In this document: one piece after another, positions 13,944 through 26,600 of the stretch | How the letters are laid out: each line of letters starts with the position of its first letter | How positions within the stretch are numbered: position 1 is the first letter of the stretch | Notes under the pieces: model-generated | The model's input: the letters and a program-made list of their open reading frames with translations, nothing else | Database searches by the model: none | What the model was told of the DNA's origin: nothing | Program-made: the position numbers and the translations under genes | Origin: Bugula neritina | Taxonomy: Eukaryota; Bryozoa; Gymnolaemata; Cheilostomatida; Bugulidae | DNA: 45,000 bases | Direction of reading: 5' to 3' | NCBI GenBank assembly: GCA_964035545.1 | Contig: OZ037768.1 | Location: 1-45,000, forward strand

Positions 13944-15204
13944 CCCCGAGCCCCGAGCCCCGAGCCCCGAGCCCCGAGCCCCGAGCCCCGAGCCCCGAGC
14001 CCCGAGCCCCGAGCCCCGAGCCCCGAGCCCCCGAGCCCCGAGCCCCGAGCCCCGAGCCCCGAGCCCCGAGCCCCGAGCCCCGAGCCCCGAGCCCCGAGCC
14101 CCGAGCCCCGAGCCCCGAGCCCCGAGCCCCGAGCCCCGAGCCCCGAGCCCCGAGCCCCGAGCCCCGAGCCCCGAGCCCCGAGCCCCGAGCCCCGAGCCCC
14201 GAGCCCCGAGCCCCGAGCCCCGAGCCCCGAGCCCCGAGCCCCGAGCCCCGAGCCCCGAGCCCCGAGCCCCGAGCCCCGAGCCCCGAGCCCCGAGCCCCGA
14301 GCCCCGAGCCCCGAGCCCCGAGCCCCGAGCCCCGAGCCCCGAGCCCCGAGCCCCGAGCCCCGAGCCCCGAGCCCCGAGCCCCGAGCCCCGAGCCCCGAGC
14401 CCCGAGCCCCGAGCCCCGAGCCCCGAGCCCCGAGCCCCGAGCCCCGAGCCCCGAGCCCCGAGCCCCGAGCCCCGAGCCCCGAGCCCCGAGCCCCGAGCCC
14501 CGAGCCCCGAGCCCCGAGCCCCGAGCCCCGAGCCCCGAGCCCCGAGCCCCGAGCCCCGAGCCCCGAGCCCCGAGCCCCGAGCCCCGAGCCCCGAGCCCCG
14601 AGCCCCGAGCCCCGAGCCCCGAGCCCCGAGCCCCGAGCCCCGAGCCCCGAGCCCCGAGCCCCGAGCCCCGAGCCCCGAGCCCCGAGCCCCGAGCCCCGAG
14701 CCCCGAGCCCCGAGCCCCGAGCCCCGAGCCCCGAGCCCCGAGCCCCGAGCCCCGAGCCCCGAGCCCCGAGCCCCGAGCCCCGAGCCCCGAGCCCCGAGCC
14801 CCGAGCCCCGAGCCCCGAGCCCCGAGCCCCGAGCCCCGAGCCCCGAGCCCCGAGCCCCGAGCCCCGAGCCCCGAGCCCCGAGCCCCGAGCCCCGAGCCCC
14901 GAGCCCCGAGCCCCGAGCCCCGAGCCCCGAGCCCCGAGCCCCGAGCCCCGAGCCCCGAGCCCCGAGCCCCGAGCCCCGAGCCCCGAGCCCCGAGCCCCGA
15001 GCCCCGAGCCCCGAGCCCCGAGCCCCGAGCCCCGAGCCCCGAGCCCCGAGCCCCGAGCCCCGAGCCCCGAGCCCCGAGCCCCGAGCCCCGAGCCCCGAGC
15101 CCCGAGCCCCGAGCCCCGAGCCCCGAGCCCCGAGCCCCGAGCCCCGAGCCCCGAGCCCCGAGCCCCGAGCCCCGAGCCCCGAGCCCCGAGCCCCGAGCCC
15201 CGAG
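13944..15204 (+). repeat. Proximal telomeric variant block CCCCGAG (G-strand CTCGGGG)
   Basis: The 1261 bp equal 180 units of 7 bp plus one extra C, visible as a C5 run near 14030. It differs from the neighbouring block by one further A-to-G change. Every unit keeps a C4 run and a CpG. Confidence 0.93.
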
Positions 15205-15223
15205 CCCCAAACCCTAAACCCTA
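15205..15223 (+). repeat. Telomere-boundary relic with CCCTAAA units
   Basis: The last telomeric units before unique DNA are one CCCCAAA, one CCCTAAA and a partial CCCTA. CCCTAAA is the TTTAGGG type known from many eukaryotes, and it is the only place in the window where a T is present in the telomeric unit. The sequence then becomes unique and AT-rich. Confidence 0.85.
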
Positions 15224-16305
15224 TAACAATGTTACAAGCAGCAATCTGACCAACTACAGCATAATGTGTATTAAAAGGTTAAACTTTTTTCATCTCTGAG
15301 CTCAGATGATATTAACTGCTCTGTCCACCAAATTTAGATTTTTTGGGCTTGTGTTTCGATTTTTTCCTAGGTTGAAACTCATTCCGAAAGTCATTGCCCT
15401 CATTGAGGCTGTTCATTAAACTCCTGACCAGATGCATAATGTATATAGCTGCATTGACTTATTTTATTAGAGTCGATTCATCACGTTATATGGCATATCA
15501 ATTAAAACATATATTTTTCCATTTGGCTGTTTACCAGACATGCATGCAACTTGACCTTTCTATATTTTCTTACAACGTTAAAGGCTTCAGAATCAGAACT
15601 GTTCTTCTTTTGAATTGAAGGATACTTTTTAACACAATATAATATATTGGCGTCATGATTTTTATAATTTTTTGTGCTCCTTTATGGCTGTGTTTTTTAA
15701 ACTTACTGCTTCACCCTTTCGTTTTTGTTGTTGTACCATAAATTATAATATACCCTCGCACCTTCTTCAGTCGTGTTTGTTATCAATACTTGTTCTACCA
15801 ATGGGTATCGGCTATTTGCAATTCATTGTTTTCAAAGCCGCACACGGCCAGTCATGCATTTCAATACATGACGTGAAACCACGTGTTTTCTCACTCGTCT
15901 GAACCTACCTTGAGACTCATGGTGATGGCTACTGCAAGTTCTCTTCAGATAATTGTTAACCCTCTCGAGGTAATATGTTTTTGTTTACTGCTATTTCAAT
16001 TCAACTTCAACACCCAACTCTTTGGCTTTACTTTAAAATTGGTTTTTTTAGTTTTAAACGATTGTTTTCATTTTATGTCTAACTTTATATCGATATCAAT
16101 AATGATTTAGTTACTGTTACAGTGTTAGTAATACTGTAGTAATTCGTGGAATTACTAGTTTGTGGGTTATCTACTTGTGTACTTAATTGGCTATTCTGCT
16201 AGCAATTACTAGGGTAGCTGTCGAGTAATTATATTTATTATCCACAATAAAGCATAAAGTAAACATCACATCAAATTATCCTATACATAAGTCAACCACT
16301 AACAC

Positions 16306-16410
16306 ATGTTTCTACTTCGAGCCCTCGCTTACAACAACGTGATCAATGTCAATTGCCCGGGAACTGTCACGTGAGTCGGAACCATATCTTCCGGTGCTGC
16401 TGATTGGTTA
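16306..16410. promoter_or_regulatory. Promoter-like motif cluster (E-box, ETS, CCAAT)
   Basis: A locally GC-richer island in AT-rich DNA carries the palindromic E-box TCACGTGA (16367-16374), an ETS-type CTTCCGG (16388-16394) and an inverted CCAAT box ATTGG (16403-16407) within 41 bp. These motif classes often mark animal core promoters. Alternatively, GTGAGT at 16371 could be a splice donor after a short open frame from 16306. No transcript is evident, so the assignment is tentative. Confidence 0.25.
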
Positions 16411-16483
16411 CTACATAGGGGCCTTAGTATTCCCAGAACGGAGAGAGGACGATTCTCATATTAGTACATTGCATGACTCACTA

Positions 16484-16770
16484 CAATACTAATACCAATG
16501 TTAATAGTAATACTAATAGCAATAGTAATAGTATTACTATTACTATTAGTCATAGCAATACTCTTACTAGTGATGAGTAATATTCATAGTTGATACTTTT
16601 GTTTCGATTATCAGAATGAATATCAATAGGATATTGATAATTATAATTATTAACGATCAATGATGATTACAACGTCAACTATTATTATAATTATAGGCCT
16701 AGTAATCATAATTATAACCGTAACGCTTAATGATTATGATAATAATTTAAATTATGATTTTGATTATCAT
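16484..16770. repeat. (ACTAAT/ATTAGT)-type simple repeat with hairpins
   Basis: Degenerate 6-bp-related repeats alternate between the TAATAGTAA and TTACTATTA orientations, so the tract folds back on itself (for example 16500-16552). The same repeat type recurs at 41690-41880 and 43020-43250. Confidence 0.6.
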
Positions 16771-18565
16771 TCTCATTTTCATTCTCTTCCTGGCTCCCTT
16801 TTTATTTCATTTTCCTATAACTCACACCTCCACTGGTAGCCTAACTCATACGTATGACTATCACTATGAGTCTTGATCATAATGGAACGTTAATTCAAGT
16901 TGGGTGTCTTTATTTGTATTTCGTACTTCTCGTTTTAGTACTCATTCTAGTTTGTTGGAAGTTGGGTTTTATGCATATTCATTATCATTATCATAATCAC
17001 TACTATTCTATTCTTTTACCATCAGTATATGACTACGAAAATTTATATTCATCATTCAAATTTATTTTGTGACTATTACTTAATTTTTTGTGTTTGTTTT
17101 CTAGGCCTACTAATGATGAACAAGTAATACTAATATAGATATTTCATCTGTTTTGTATTTTCATTCTGGAGTGTATGCAATATTAGAATGTAAAGTTATT
17201 CCTATTTTTCATTCATTTCAGTTACTGAGTTTGAACTCATTTTCAATCCAAAATCATTTAATTTAAAGTAGTTTTTCTTTGTTGCATGTATAATTATGGT
17301 TCACACATTTTTAGTTTTGACAATTTATTCCCTCATTCCCTATTTTCTTACTGTTTAAACATCATGATCATGCTCAAATTCTGCCTATGTTGAGTTTTTT
17401 ACAAATCATTACTTAATATTTCGAGGCAATCGGTTTCACCAATACGGCCTGCTTCTTGTAATATACTGTATTTGGATGAATAGTGTTTACAAAGTCAATA
17501 ATGATCTTAATATCACACTTCATCTGCTGAATTGAGATTAGTAACACATGCAGGCAGTAGAATGTTTTTATGACTGTCGTTTTCACTTCACTCTGCTCTT
17601 GCTGAAACATCTTTATACCTGATGACACTTGACTAATATCTCACAACCACTCACCATATAACATTCTTCTGAGTCAGAAATTTTCACTTTTACCAATTTT
17701 GCGGCCTCTATTAAAGCATTTACATGAAATGTACTTTATTCTTGCCTCTCATATCCAATTTTTAGCTCTATTGCTATTAAAGTCCCTCATACTGGTTTTT
17801 GCTTGTCATCGGATTTATAGAAAATAATGACCGGTTTTTCAGGTTGATGTGATGAACTTCACTTATGTTCATCTTTGTTTTACTTTAAATGATTCTCTTT
17901 TTTTCATGAAAAATGTAATCAATCAATAGTCATAAATATACTTTTATGCAGTATGTGCATTGGAAACTCTCACAGGCCACTAGTAAGTCACTAGAATATG
18001 GTGCGACACAATTAGCCAGTAAATAATTAGGTGTCACAGTGAGTACATATATAGATGTCTGATCTACAAGTCATGCTTTCTGTTTTCTCAGATTGTGCTC
18101 AGTTAAATTTCCTTGTTTCAGAAGTCAATCATATGATGTGTTCATTTCTTTTCATGCCCCAGTATAAGTTCTATGATGCATTGTCTTTTGCCAGCTAAGC
18201 AGTTGTCACTTCTGCCAGTTCTTACTGTTGATGGTTTCTCAGATCTGTGTAAAAACTGTTGTTTGCTTCTACTTAGTATTTTTATGTTAATCCCCTTCAG
18301 TTTTTTAGTCCAAACCTCATTTCACATTTTCCCTAATATTGTAAAATATTGCAAACTTTCCATCTGTTTAAATTTCTGAGTCACATTTTGAATATTCTAG
18401 TTATTTGTAGAGGAAACTTGCAGTCTTTTCTAAATATCATTTACATCCCTGTATAGTTACATATCTATTCTATTGTGTGTTTTTAATAATCAATAATGTT
18501 ATAATTTTATTATCGGCTAACCCTGCTAATGGGAATTTGTGCAGCTTGCTGCTTGCTCCTACTGT

Positions 18566-18690
18566 AGTTGTCTTCTCTTGTTTTCTTGAAGTTCTATTGC
18601 ATAGTTGTCTTCTTTTTTTCCTGAAGTTTCATTATGCAGTTGTCTTCTCTCAGTTTCTTGAAGTAGGATGAGGTAGTTGTCTTCTCTAGG
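18566..18690 (+). repeat. Short tandem repeat, about 36-bp period
   Basis: AGTTGTCTTCT begins at 18566, 18603, 18638 and 18675. The spacings are 37, 35 and 37 bp, and a related TCTTGAAGT element follows in each unit. A single extra copy of GTTGTCTTCTC lies near 20094. No function is apparent. Confidence 0.6.
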
Positions 18691-20681
18691 ATATTCAAAA
18701 GCTCACACATTCAAATTGTCTGCTCTGTCAGTAAAAATAGTTTGACCAGTCTACTGTGACTCTGCAGCCTTCAGACTAGGAAAGTATTTTGTTCTCACTT
18801 GGTAACTATTTTCAGCTTGCTGGTAACAATCATGGTTTATTTGCTAGCTTTATTATTTATCAGGTTATGGCTCTTTCAACAAATCATATTTTAACTTAAT
18901 TAAGCGTGATGATACTCTTCTATTTCTTTTCACAATTAAATATGATTTTTTTCATTTCTCCAATTCTCAATTTTATTGCTTTTTCTACTACTGTTGTATT
19001 AAATGAGCTGTATTTAGCATTTTATGTTTATTTCATTGTTTTCATGATATGCAACACCACATAATTGTAGACTAATTTAATTTTACAGTAACTGGTGTGA
19101 CGGTCAGATGGTCAGCTACTAGACAACCAATCAATTGGGTATAAAGTTGGACAAAGTCATTCTAGATTATTCTTCACATGTGTCAGCTGTAAGAGCTATA
19201 TAGAAGTAATTCTTACTAAGTATAACATGTCTCCTTGATCAAACTACTTATGTATAGAATTTTTCACAAATTATCATTTAATCACAATTCAACAAGTAAA
19301 CAGTTTCAAACTGTTTATCAAGTTGCATTTTCAAGAATTACAATTAAAAGTTACACTGAAGTTAAACTGATATAATATTTTACTTCTCTGTAAGTTGGTT
19401 TAACTTGGATGTTTTATGTGCCTTAACTTAACCTGATTATACATACCTGTGGTGGTTGATGTCTACTTTTATATCCTATAATTATATATTTAGTTTTTTT
19501 TACCCAATCCGCTGAATATTCCAGTTTTGAGTTACTAGCATTTGGGTGTTCAGTTTGGCGCAGTGTAATTCTGTCAAGGTCTCTCATACTATGCATTATA
19601 CAAAATACTTATTTTCTATAAAGACCTAGCCAACTGTGGTCAGTTCTGAGAGCCCCATCTTGGTTCTAATTAGGTATTTTTTATTTACGATATTTTTTTC
19701 TGCGTTTTCAATATTACCAATTTTATATGATGTAGGAAAATAATTTTTTGTGCTTTTTGTATTCTTGTTGATAACTGATGTCCATAATTCATGTATATCT
19801 ATTTCTGTTTGAATAGTGAAAAAGTTATGTTTTTATTAATTATTTTAGTCTTGTTAACTCCAAGTCCTGCGGAATTGTTCAAGTTAATCACTTGTAGTCA
19901 TTAGACTAGTATCTCAGCTCTGCAAACATTTACTATTAGCAAATTAAAATGAAGTGTTTTATATATTAAGGTAGTTTAGAATATTTGTTGTCTGTTTTGT
20001 AGTTGTGTTTAACCTCATGCAGATAGAAGTCACCTTGCTATCAAGACCAGTTTTATATCTGTGATATGCTCACAAGCCTACATGTAGAAGTTGTCTTCTC
20101 TCTGTGTTTGATTCATCGAAACTTTTCATCCGTTCAGGTGTGTGTTTAAATGAATTGCTTATTGCAACAATATTAACTCTTCCTTTCATTAAGTTGAGGT
20201 TGTCTAACCTTCGCTATTAACTCTTTGCATTCGTAAAACTACCAGTGCACGGCAGTGAAGTGAAATCAGTTGACCCATATCTGCTCCTGTTAGCTATGAA
20301 ATCCACTGTTGATTACCATTACCATAACGCATGGCCTTTTCTCTGCCGTTTCTTTTAGTTTTAAAAGTTAGAGCTGCATATTTATCTCATTCAAGAATTT
20401 ATGCTGCCAAATGCGTTTCTAATAAAGTTAAAACAGCATAAAATTATTGTAAAAGCTCTTGCCAACCTCACTCCAGCTCCGTAGAAAGATATCATTTATA
20501 TACCTTTGCAGCTTCATTTGCTTTGAAGCTAGTGAAGCGTGTAATGTCTCACTATAACTCACCTTGACTGGCAATCCATTACTCAAATGACATCTGTCAA
20601 TACACCAGCTGCATTGGCACCGACTAGACTACTCTATTGGTTTACTCAAGCATACTAAGTGTAAGCAGTCTATCTTGTCTC

Positions 20682-23600
20682 ATGGCTTTCCTCACTGAAC
20701 TCAAAATATTCGTCTTGCTCGTTTTTCTGTGTATCAGAGACTGGGTTCAGAGAATTAGACTGAGTCTGGGTGAGTATCCTCTAAATCCTACCCTCTGTAT
20801 CCTACTTTCTGTATACTACTCTCTGTGTCCTACCCTCTGTGTCCCACCCTCTGTATACTACCCTCTGAATCTTACCTTCTGTATACTACCCTCTGTATAC
20901 TACCCTCTGCATCCTACCCTCTGTATACTACCCTCTGTATACTACCCTCTGTATACAACTCTCTGTATACTACTCTCTGTATCCTACTCTCTGTATACTA
21001 CCCTCTGTATACTACTCTCTGTATACTACCCTCTGTATACTACCCTCTGTATACTACTCTCTGTATACTACTCTCTGTATACTACTCTCTGTATACTACC
21101 TTCTGTATCCTACTCTCTGTATACTACCCTCTGTATACTACTCTCTGTATACTACTCTCTGTATCCTACTCTCTGTATACTACTCTCTGTATACTACTCT
21201 CTGTATACTACTCTCTGTATACTACTCTCTGTATCCTACTCTCTGTATACTACCCTCTGTATACTACTCTCTGTATACTACCCTCTGTATCCTACCTTCT
21301 GTATACTACCCTCTGTATCCTACCTTCTGTATCCTACCCTCTGTATCCTACCTTCTGTATACTACCCTCTGTATACTATCCTTTGTATACTACTCTCTGT
21401 ATACTACCCTCTGTATACTACTCTCTGTATCCTACTCTCTGTATACTACCCTCTGTATACTACCCTCTGTATACTACTCTCTGTATCCTACTCTCTGTAT
21501 ACTACCCTCTGTATACTACTCTCTGTATACTACCTTCTGTATCCTACCCTCTGTATACTACCCTCTGTATCCTACTCTCTGTATACTACCCTCTGTATAC
21601 TACCCTCTGTATACTACTCTCTGTATCCTACTCTCTGTATACTACCCTCTGTATACTACTCTCTGTATACTACCTTCTGTATCCTACCCTCTGTATACTA
21701 CCCTCTGTATCCTACCCTCTGTATACTACTCTCTGTATACTACCCTCTGTATACTACCCTCTGTTTACTACCCTCTGTATACTACCCTCTGTATACTACT
21801 CTCTGTATCCTATCTTCTGTATACTACCTTCTGTATACTACCCTCTGTATCCTACTCTCTGTATCCTACCCTCTGTATACTACCTTCTGTATACTACCCT
21901 CTATATACTACCCTCTGTATACTACTCTCTGTATACTACCCTCTGTATACTACTCTCTGTATACTACTCTCTGTATACTACCCTCTGTATACTACTCTCT
22001 GTATACTACCCTCTGTATACTACCCTCTGTATACTACTCTCTGTATCCTACCCTCTGTATACTACCCTCTGTATACTACCCTCTGTATACTACTCTCTGT
22101 ATACTACCCTCTGTATACTACCCTCTGTATACTACCCTCTGTATACTACCCTCTGTATCCTACCCTCTGTATACTACTCTCTGTATATTACCCTCTGTAT
22201 ACTACTCTCTGTATCCTATCTTCTGTATACTACCCTCTGTATACTACCCTCTGTATACTACCCTCTGTATACTACTCTCTGTATACTACCCTCTGTATAC
22301 TACCCTCTGTATACTACTCTCTGTATCCTACCCTCTGTATACTACCCTCTGTATACTACCCTCTGTATACTACTCTCTGTATACTACCCTCTGTATACTA
22401 CCCTCTGTATACTACCCTCTGTATACTACCCTCTGTATCCTACCCTCTGTATACTACTCTCTGTATATTACCCTCTGTATACTACTCTCTGTATCCTATC
22501 TTCTGTATACTACCCTCTGTATACTACCCTCTGTATACTACCCTCTGTATACTACTCTCTGTATACTACTCTCTGTATACTACCCTCTGTATACTACCCT
22601 CTGTATACTACCCTCTGTATACTACTCTCTGTATACTACCCTCTGTATCCTACCCTCTGTATACTACTCTCTGTATATTACCCTCTGTATACTACTCTCT
22701 GTATCCTATCTTCTGTATACTACCCTCTGTATACTACCCTCTGTATACTACCCTCTGTATACTACTCTCTGTATACTACTCTCTGTATATTACCCTCTGT
22801 ATACTACCCTCTGTATACTACTCTCTGTATACTACTCTCTGTATCCTATCTTCTGTATACTACCCTCTGTATACTACTCTCTGTATCCTACTCTCTGTAT
22901 ACTACCCTCTGTATACTACCCTCTGTATACTACCCTCTGTATACTACCCTCTGTGTCCTACTCTCTGTATCCTACCCTCTGTATACTACTCTCTGTATAC
23001 TACCCTCTGTATACTACTCTCTGTATCCTACTCTCTGTATACTACTCTCTGTATACTACTCTCTGTATACTACTCTCTGTATACTACCCTCTGTATACTA
23101 CTCTCTGTATCCTACTCTCTGTATACTACCCTCTGTATACTACCCTCTGTATACTACCCTCTGTATCCTACCTTCTGTATCCTACCCCCTGTATACTACT
23201 CTCTGTATACTACCCTCTGTATCCTACCTTCTGTATCCTACCCCCTGTATACTACCCTCTGTATACTACTCTCTGTATACTACCTTCTGTATCCTACTCT
23301 CTGTATCCTACCCTCTGTATACTACTCTCTGTATCCTACCTTCTGTATACTACCTTCTGTATCCTACTCTCTGTATACTATCCTTTGTATACTACCCTCT
23401 GTGTCCTACCTTCTGTATACTACCCTCTGTATACTACCCTCTGTGTCCTACCCTACTTTATACTGTATATTCTCCAGCTACTAGGTGTGAAGTTACCAAG
23501 AATCAGCCATTTATTGAAGCTATAGTATGTGTAGAATATTTGTTTATATTTATTGCATTTTAAGTAATTGTGGGCTTATTAAAAGGTGCCCTGAAGACCT

Positions 23601-26600
23601 ATTACGGATATCCCGGAGGTTTTATATACAAAAACATCATTATGATTCCATTCCTGCACACTAAAGAGAGACTGGATACGTGTCAGCAGTATTCTAGGTT
23701 CAGGAACAACGATGTTGTACTACTCACCTACCCGAAGTCAGGTAACACAACCCTGTATACCTCATACCTGTATACCTCATACCTGTATACTTCATACCTG
23801 TATACCTCATACCTGTATACCTCATACCTTTCTACGTTATACCTGTATACCTCATATATTTATAGTATGCTAATCTTGTACATCTATATTACATGCTAAT
23901 GTAACAATAATTAATAACTGTTTGCTCATTGTACAGGAACTCATCTGACTGGAGAGATAATTGCTTGTATTTACAAAGAGATGGGGTATCTGAAGTCAAC
24001 AGGCATGTCGGCCATTGTGTCTCTCGAGTCCCAACCACCTTCAGTGTTTCACTTCAGAAGATCAGGTATTATACCTTCAGTACGTGTTTACCTGCGCTAT
24101 TATAATATTATACCTTCAGTACGTATTTACCTGCGCTATTATAATATTATACCTTCAGTACGTATTTACCTGCGCTATTATAATATTATACCTTCAGTAC
24201 TTATTTACCTGCGCTATTATAATATTATACCTTCAGTACGTATTTACCTGCGCTATTATAATATTATACCTTCAGTACTTATTTACCTGCGCTATTATAA
24301 TATTATACATTCAGTACGTATTTACCTGCGCTATTGTAATATTATACGTTCAGTGTATTTACCTGCGCTATTGTAATATTATACGTTCAATGTATTTACC
24401 TGCGCTATTATAATATTATACCTTCAGTACTTATTTACCTGCGCTATTATAATATTATACCTTCAGTACGTATTTACCTGCGCTATTATAATATTATACC
24501 TTCAGTACGTATTTACCTACGCTATTATAATATTATACCTTTAGTACGTATTTACCTGCGCTATTATAATATTATACGTTCAGTGTATTTACCTGCGCTA
24601 TTATAATATTATACGTTCAGTGTATTTACCTGCGCTATTATAATATTATACGTTCAGTACTTATTTACCTGTGCTATTATAATATTATACGTTCAGTGTA
24701 TTTACCTGCGCTATTATAATATACGTTCAGTGTACTTACCTGCGCTGTTATAATAGAGTGTCTAACAACGTGATATTGTCAAAATGGAGGATATTGATGA
24801 AGCTTCCGCTATGATTGGATGTGTGCCAAGTCATTGCATGCTGTGAACTTTCATTTCTTGCAATTTATGTACTTCAACTCTGAATTTATTATGCTATCCT
24901 AAAAGAAAACTCTTACAGACTCCTTCTCAAGAATAAAGTGTTTTATTTACTGTTGTGTTGAGTACACTTATCTCTTTGACTTGCTAATATGTTATTAAAA
25001 ATAATATGTTATAATATAAAACTAATATCATACTATTACAATATGTTATAATATAAAACTAGTATCATACTATTATAATATAAAACTAATATCATACTAT
25101 TACAATATATTATAATATAAAACTAATATCATACATTACAATATATTATAATATAAAACTAATATCATACCATTATAATATAAAACTAATATCATACCAT
25201 TACAATATATTATAATATAAAACTAATATCATACCATTACAATATATTATAATATAAAACTAATATCATACTATTACAATAAATTATGTCATAACACTGA
25301 ACTAAGTACTTAATTTTGTTTCTAGGGACTGAAAAGGGGGCCATGTGGGATGTTGATGCTGCATTCAGCCCCAGAATTATAAAATCTCACTTACCTTGGA
25401 GTTGGCTGCCCAGAGATGTTCAACAAGGCAGCGTGAAGGTGAGACAATCTAGAACGGAAATATTACATAGTCATTCGTACTCTCTCTGAGTCATCTATAC
25501 TCTCTCTGAGTCATCCGTACTCTCTCTGAGTCATCTATACTCTCTCTGAGTCATCCGTACTCTCTCTGGGTCATCCATGTCAACTTTTAGACTGTCGTAT
25601 CTTTTTCTAGTCATGATTTTAGCAACTTCAATAAACTTTATTTGCAGCTATACAATATTATATAAGGCAGTATATAATGTTATATAAGATATATAATATA
25701 TAAACTATATACAATATTATGTAATTTTGTATATAATACATATTTTCGTCTTAAAATGCAACACCAACTAATGGTCAGAAGTTTTATTGTAATTTTCTGC
25801 AGGCGATACTTACTCGACGTAATCCTAAAGATGTGATCTGCAGTTTTTATGTTTTTCTGAGGAAAATGGGCCAGTTGCCAAATGCTACTTTTAACCAATT
25901 TTTTGATTGGTTTATAGAAGGAAATGGTACGAACATTCTTACTCTTTGCTATGTCAGTCAAACTTGTGTACTAGTACTACTATGTTATCAGTTATGTACT
26001 AGTACTACTATGTTATCAGTTATGTACTAGTACTACTATGTTATCAGTTATGTACTAGTACTACTATGTTATCAGTTATGTACTAGTACTACTATGTTAT
26101 CAGTTATGTATTCATCATTCTCATGGAGTGAATTCTCTTGCAGTTATCTATGGTGGATATTTTCAATATCTAAAGGAATGGTACCCACACAGAAATAACC
26201 CCAACCTCCTCAACCTGACCTATGAAGAGCTTCTTGTGGTCTGTAGTTTGTACTACAGTGTGTAGTTAGTACTACAGTGTGTAGTTAGTACTACAGTGTG
26301 TAGTTAGTACTACAGTGTGTAGTTAGTACTGCAGTGTGTAGTTAGTACTACAGTGTATAGTTAGTACTACAGTGTATAGTTAGTACTACAGTGTGTATAG
26401 TTAGTACTACAGTGTATAGTTAGTACTACAGTGTATAGTTAGTACTACAGTATGTGTAGTTTGACTACAGTATTTGATTTGTACTACAGTGTGTACCTAA
26501 TTCACTTGTACTTTCAGTTTTCAGTTGATTTGTCTTTTATATAGACAACCAATACAGGCTCTCCTTAATATCAAGTTCTAAACTGAGTGTATGATATTCC

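Larger units (their letters stand above)
15224..20681. other. Gene-poor AT-rich subtelomeric region
   Basis: I see no credible exon chain on either strand in these 5.4 kb. Open frames are below 80 codons and low in complexity. The region holds scattered (ACTAAT)-type simple repeats and small hairpins near 16480-16770, a short tandem repeat near 18566-18690, and a promoter-like motif cluster near 16367-16407. The last few hundred bases should contain the promoter of the sulfotransferase gene, but no TATA box or initiator stands out. Confidence 0.6.

Noticed and set aside
1-15223. CRISPR-like or satellite (centromeric) array
   Set aside because: There are no spacers. The 7-mers are telomere-like with G-runs in the correct orientation at the window edge.
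15394-18671. Several 60-76-codon open frames in the subtelomere
   Set aside because: They are short, have no consistent splice signals or family similarity, and show base composition like the surrounding AT-rich DNA.
20637-23563. Two overlapping open frames of 962 and 912 codons with 14-residue repeats
   Set aside because: They are the 14-bp intronic minisatellite read in two frames. Three units make 42 bp without stops. The region lies between a good donor and the sulfotransferase exon 2, and no protein family is recognisable.
24015-24413. Open frames of about 131 codons with 13-residue repeats
   Set aside because: The 39-bp minisatellite of sulfotransferase intron 3 gives a periodic open frame. 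Only the first part (to 24065) is a real exon.
25680-25961. Minus-strand 93-codon frame overlapping sulfotransferase exon 5
   Set aside because: The plus strand encodes the RRNPKDV PAPS-binding motif here. The minus frame is its shadow plus AT-rich intron.
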